Origin: Verrucomicrobiia bacterium
GTDB taxonomy: Bacteria; Verrucomicrobiota; Verrucomicrobiia; JABWAM01
Assembly (NCBI GenBank): GCA_013360985.1
Contig: JABWAM010000101.1
Coordinates: 1-8,305, forward strand
Reading direction: 5' to 3'
DNA: 8,305 nucleotides
This document shows, one piece after another, positions 4,898 to 8,305 of this stretch. Numbering within the stretch: position 1 is the stretch's first letter; every line of letters begins with the position of its first letter. Made by a program: the position numbers and the translations under genes. Under the pieces are notes generated by a model. That model had not been told where the DNA came from, made no database searches, and saw nothing but the letters and a program-made list of their open reading frames with translations.

Positions 4898-7663
4898 ATG
4901 AAGACGGCGAAAATCCTCGCGCACTACATTTCCGGCACGCACTGGGACCGCGAGTGGTATCGCCCGTTTCAGGAGTATCGGTTTCTCCTCGTCAAACTTC
5001 TCGACGGGTTGCTCGACCTGATGGAGAAGACGCCGGAGTTTCGCCACTTTCAACTCGATGGGCAGACCTGCATGCTCGGGGACTACCTCGAGATCCGTCC
5101 TGAGAATCGCAGCCGCCTCGAAAAACTCATCCGCGCGGGGCGCCTCCTCGTCGGGCCGTGGTTCACCATGCCGGATCCCTTCTGCGTGGGAGACGAAGCC
5201 CTCGCGCGCAACCTGCTGCTTGGGCGAAGGATCGCGCGCGAGTGGGGGGTGAAACCGATGCCGGTCGGTTTCCTTTGCGACATGTTCGGGCATCCCTCCC
5301 AGATGCCGCAGATCTTCGCCGGCTTCGGCTATCGCGATTGCCTTCTCGGCCGCGGGACGAACGAGCACACCACCCCGCCGTTTTTCGAGTGGGAAGCGCC
5401 GGACGGGACGCGCGCCTTCACCTTCAAGCTGCAGGACGCGCAGGGCTACGGGGCCTTTGCCCGACCGCGTTCCGTGCTGGAGGAGGAGTTGCGGGATTCC
5501 GCGCCGACGGAATTTCGCGAAGAACTGGCGGCGGCGGGCGACGATCCCGCCCGCGCGCGGGCGATCCGCGAGAAATGGTTTCAGAAATTCCTGAAGGAAT
5601 ACGTCGGCCACGAGATTCAGCGCGCGAACGCGCCGGTCCTTTGCCTGATGGACTCCATGGATCATATCCCGCCGGCAACGGAGGTGGCGCGCTACCTGCG
5701 CCTCATCCGCGAGGCCTGTCCGGAGGTGGCGCCGAAGCATTCGACGTTGCCTGCCTTTTTCCAGGACGCGCGGCGAAAGGCGAAGGGAATCCCGATCCGC
5801 CGCGGGGAGTTGCGCGAGCCGAGCTGCGGGAAGAGCGAATACTTGTGGCTCATCCCGAATTGTGTCTCCGCGCGGGTGCGTCTCAAACAGATGAACGACG
5901 CCTGCCAGGCGCTCTTGGAGAAATGGGCGGATCCATTCACGGCGCTCGCCAACATCGAGGGAGCAGCGATCCCTGCAAATCATCTGCGCGTGGCGTGGAC
6001 GCACCTCCTGACAAATCACGCGCACGATTCGATCTGCGGCTGTTCGATCGACCAAGTGCATCGCGACATGGTCTTCCGCTTCGATCAAGCGCGCGTCCTC
6101 GGCGAACAACTCCGCACGCAAGCGCTCGGGGCGCTCACTGCCGCCTCCGCGGACCTCGCGAAAGGCAAGGAAGCGTTCACGCTTGCCGTGGCCAATCCGC
6201 TCCCGCGCCCGCGCGAGGAGGTCGTTGTCTTCGAAGTGGATCTCCCGCCGGATTGGCCGACGGATTTCGCCGAAGGTTTTCATGGAGAGCGCTGGAAGAC
6301 GTTCCTTCTCGAAGACGCCGAGGGCAACAACGTGCCGTATCAGCGTTTGCGGTTTGTCCCAAGGATGGCGGAACGCTCGCGCTATGCGCGCTTCTGGCAT
6401 ATTCATGGAGGCGCCTTCGCGCGCTACACCGTGGCCGCGCGGCTGAAATTGCCCGCGCTCGGCTACGCATCCTTCCGCGTGCGGCCCTCGCCAAAGCCGG
6501 TCCGGGCCGTGGGAACGCTCCGGACGGGACCGACTTCGGCCGAGAACGAACACCTCGCTATCGCCCTGGAAGCGAACGGCACGCTCACGCTCACCGACAA
6601 GGCGAGCGGGGAGACGTGGAAAGATCTGTTGCTGTTGGAGGACCGGAGCGAAGCGGGCGACGGCTGGTTCCACTCGTCGAGCCTCAACGACGAACAGGTC
6701 CTTTCCTCCGCTGGACCGGCGCGCGTCTCGGCGATCCACGAAGGCCCCGAGTTAACGGCCTTCCGCGTCGAGGCGACCCTGTCTCTCCCGAAGCGTCATG
6801 GCGCGGAGGAGCGCGCGCCGCTGGTCGTCTCGCACACGGTGACGCTGCGGCGCGGGCGCCGGGTCGTGGAGGTGGAGACCCTGGTGAACAATACGATCGA
6901 AGACCATCGCCTCCGCGTCCTGTTTCCGACGGACGCGGCGGCGGCGAAGACGTGGTTCGCGCAGGAACCTTTCGATTTTGTCGAGCGGAAGATCGCGCTC
7001 GATGCTTCGACGGCCAACTGGCAGGAGGCGGAGGTTTCCGAGAAACCGTTTCTCCACGCGCAAGCGGTGGGCTGGGGAAAACGCGGGTTGGCGTTCCTCT
7101 CCGCGGGCGGACTGCACGAGGGCGGCGTGCGCGACGACACGCGCCGAACCATGCAGGTGACGCTGCTCCGCGCGTTTCGGCAGACGGTTGGCACGAGCGG
7201 CGAGCGGGATGGGCTCGAGCAAGGGGAGATCCGCCTTCGTTACGCCCTCATGCCGTACTCGGGCGAACTCCCGCGCGCGGCGATCTGCGACGAGATCGCC
7301 CGCCTCCAAAGCGGCGTTTATACCCGCCAAACCGGAGCGCGCCCTTCGGGTTTCCCCGCGATGAAGGGGACCGCGCCGGCGACGCGCGGCTTTCTGGAGC
7401 TCGCGCGCGGAACGCTCGTCGTCTCGGCGATCAAGCCCGCGGAAGAGGGCGAGGGGCTCGTCATTCGCCTCTGGAATCCGACGGGGACGACGCAGAAAGA
7501 CGCATTGAAGTTTTGGCGAAAACCCGTAGCGGCGGAGCGGACGCGCCTCGACGAAACGCATGGGGAACGGCTCGCGGTGGACGGGGCGATCGTACGGATC
7601 GCGGCCGCGCCGCACCGAATCGTGACGGTGCGCGTCCGTTTCGGGCGGGGAGGGGCGTCATGA
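4898..7663 (+). CDS. Glycoside hydrolase family 38 alpha-mannosidase (MngB-like)
   Basis: A 921-aa retaining alpha-mannosidase expected to cleave terminal alpha-mannosyl residues; bacterial GH38 enzymes include MngB, which acts on mannosylglycerate. The catalytic domain (about 1-280) opens with SGTHWDREW, giving metal ligands H15 and D17. CDMFGHPSQMPQ holds the nucleophile D128, by alignment with Golgi mannosidase II D204. The helical middle domain (about 300-390) includes NCVSARVRLKQMNDACQALLE and NHAHDSICGCS, whose H376 fits the fourth metal ligand. A long beta-rich C-terminal region follows from about 425, with the usual AVANPLPRPR entry. Length is close to the MngB class (about 880 aa). 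There is no signal peptide, so the enzyme is likely cytoplasmic and acts on imported sugars. The frame is open back to a TTG at 4745, but that Arg-rich 51-residue extension is unlike the family, so ATG 4898 is chosen despite lacking a clear ribosome site. The substrate is uncertain. Confidence 0.93.
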   Translation: MKTAKILAHYISGTHWDREWYRPFQEYRFLLVKLLDGLLDLMEKTPEFRHFQLDGQTCMLGDYLEIRPENRSRLEKLIRAGRLLVGPWFTMPDPFCVGDEALARNLLLGRRIAREWGVKPMPVGFLCDMFGHPSQMPQIFAGFGYRDCLLGRGTNEHTTPPFFEWEAPDGTRAFTFKLQDAQGYGAFARPRSVLEEELRDSAPTEFREELAAAGDDPARARAIREKWFQKFLKEYVGHEIQRANAPVLCLMDSMDHIPPATEVARYLRLIREACPEVAPKHSTLPAFFQDARRKAKGIPIRRGELREPSCGKSEYLWLIPNCVSARVRLKQMNDACQALLEKWADPFTALANIEGAAIPANHLRVAWTHLLTNHAHDSICGCSIDQVHRDMVFRFDQARVLGEQLRTQALGALTAASADLAKGKEAFTLAVANPLPRPREEVVVFEVDLPPDWPTDFAEGFHGERWKTFLLEDAEGNNVPYQRLRFVPRMAERSRYARFWHIHGGAFARYTVAARLKLPALGYASFRVRPSPKPVRAVGTLRTGPTSAENEHLAIALEANGTLTLTDKASGETWKDLLLLEDRSEAGDGWFHSSSLNDEQVLSSAGPARVSAIHEGPELTAFRVEATLSLPKRHGAEERAPLVVSHTVTLRRGRRVVEVETLVNNTIEDHRLRVLFPTDAAAAKTWFAQEPFDFVERKIALDASTANWQEAEVSEKPFLHAQAVGWGKRGLAFLSAGGLHEGGVRDDTRRTMQVTLLRAFRQTVGTSGERDGLEQGEIRLRYALMPYSGELPRAAICDEIARLQSGVYTRQTGARPSGFPAMKGTAPATRGFLELARGTLVVSAIKPAEEGEGLVIRLWNPTGTTQKDALKFWRKPVAAERTRLDETHGERLAVDGAIVRIAAAPHRIVTVRVRFGRGGAS
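7649..7653 (+). promoter_or_regulatory. Ribosome binding site of the M55 gene
   Basis: GGAGG lies six bases before ATG 7660, inside the last codons of the mannosidase gene. It is the clearest Shine-Dalgarno site in the window and supports the overlapping ATGA start and reinitiation by ribosomes finishing the mannosidase. Confidence 0.7.
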
Positions 7664-8305
7664 AGCTTTTCCTGATGACGGATCTCGAGGGAGTGGCCGG
7701 GGTGATCAACGGACCGGACTGGCTCTCTCCCTCGGGCCGCTACTATGAGAACGCGAGGCGCCTTTTGACGCAGGAGGTGAACGCCGCCGTGGAGGCTTTC
7801 GCGGAGGGCGGATTCGGGGACATCCTCGTGTGCGACGGCCACGGGGCGGGCGCGGTGGATCTCGAGCGGCTCGATCCGCGCGCGCGGATGATCCGCGGGT
7901 GGCCGAAGGAGATCTATCCTTTCGGTCTGGACCGCTCGTTCGACGCGTGCGCGTTCGTCGGGCAGCACGCGAAGGCGGGCACGCCCAATTCCCACCTGAC
8001 GCACACGGGCTGGTGGGACGTGAAGGACTCCCGGGTGAACGGCGTGTCGCTGGGCGAGTACGGGGAATTGGCGCTGTGCGCCGGAGAACTCGAAGTGCCC
8101 GTGATCTTCGCCGCGGGAGAGAAGGCGTTGTGCGCCGAGGCCGCCGCATTGACGCCGTGGGTGGTGACCGCCGCCGTGCTCGAGGGGACCATCGGGGGAA
8201 GCGGAGACGAACTGAGCGGCGAGCAGTACGAACGTTTTCACGAGGGGGCGATCCACCTCGCGCCCGCCCGGGCGTGCGACGTCGTGCGCGCGGCGGCGCG
8301 CGCGG
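7660..8305 (+). CDS. M55 family D-aminopeptidase (DppA-like), 3' end outside window
   Basis: The first 215 residues of a metallopeptidase of family M55, whose founder is Bacillus subtilis DppA, a zinc D-aminopeptidase releasing D-Ala from D-amino-acid peptides. The protein starts MKLFLMTDLEGVAGV, with metal ligands D8 and E10. VCDGHGAG (H61), VGQHAKAGT (H103) and GVSLGEYGE (E133) supply the other expected ligands. LTHT places H115 at the position proposed as the catalytic residue in DppA. DppA has 274 residues, so about 60 should lie beyond the edge; no stop is met here. The ATG overlaps the mannosidase stop by four bases (ATGA), which points to one transcript with coupled translation. There is no signal peptide, so it is cytoplasmic. 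Whether it uses D-peptides here is unknown, because M55 members beside sugar genes may have other substrates. Confidence 0.92.
   Translation, partial: MKLFLMTDLEGVAGVINGPDWLSPSGRYYENARRLLTQEVNAAVEAFAEGGFGDILVCDGHGAGAVDLERLDPRARMIRGWPKEIYPFGLDRSFDACAFVGQHAKAGTPNSHLTHTGWWDVKDSRVNGVSLGEYGELALCAGELEVPVIFAAGEKALCAEAAALTPWVVTAAVLEGTIGGSGDELSGEQYERFHEGAIHLAPARACDVVRAAARA

Noticed and set aside
4712..6739. A 675-codon open frame on the minus strand opposite the mannosidase gene
   Set aside because: The plus-strand frame here has full GH38 motifs. The minus frame is Arg-rich, matches no family and is the mirror of GC-biased third positions.
7318..8256. A 312-codon minus-strand open frame across the mannosidase end and the M55 gene
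   Set aside because: It runs antisense to two well-supported genes, has low-complexity Arg/Pro/His composition and crosses the coupled gene boundary.

Overview
The window is GC-rich bacterial chromosomal DNA with densely packed genes, G/C-ending codons and mostly weak or absent Shine-Dalgarno sites. I see no rRNA, tRNA, CRISPR array or complete insertion sequence. The gene mix is a PAS-SpoIIE phosphatase, a long PfkB-type sugar kinase, a family 38 alpha-mannosidase and an M55 D-aminopeptidase-like protein. It would fit a saccharolytic member of the Planctomycetota/Verrucomicrobiota group or a similar high-GC phylum. That placement rests on gene content only and is weak.

Layout. Bases 1-176 hold a very GC-rich palindrome, possibly the tail of an upstream gene, and a 10-bp inverted repeat in the leader of the first full gene. 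Bases 177-1817 (+) encode a two-PAS, PP2C/SpoIIE-type serine/threonine phosphatase. It converges on a PfkB-family carbohydrate kinase (1942-3093, -), with short hairpins in the gap. Bases 3169-3321 (+) hold a broken nucleotidyltransferase-like remnant. Bases 3336-4583 (-) encode an intact AAA ATPase of the AAA_14/DUF4143 type. Directly upstream of its start is a perfect 13+3+13 palindrome (4591-4619) that contains TATAAT on both strands. Bases 4620-4897 hold a short unexplained open frame and then the leader of a rightward operon. That operon is a GH38 alpha-mannosidase (4898-7663) whose stop overlaps the start of an M55 peptidase (7660 to the window edge, incomplete).

How the parts relate. 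The kinase and mannosidase could both serve sugar catabolism: the mannosidase would release mannose or a mannosyl-linked product, and a PfkB kinase would phosphorylate a sugar. They are divergent and separated by the ATPase block, so this is only inference. The phosphatase looks like an independent signalling output. The stretch from about 3169 to about 4620 looks like an accessory insert in a metabolic neighbourhood: a gene remnant, a defence-like or mobile-type ATPase, and an AT-rich palindrome. It is the most interesting part of the window. I did not find a convincing multi-gene novel system. The best leads are the palindrome-controlled ATPase with its degraded nucleotidyltransferase neighbour, and the unusual coupling of GH38 to M55.
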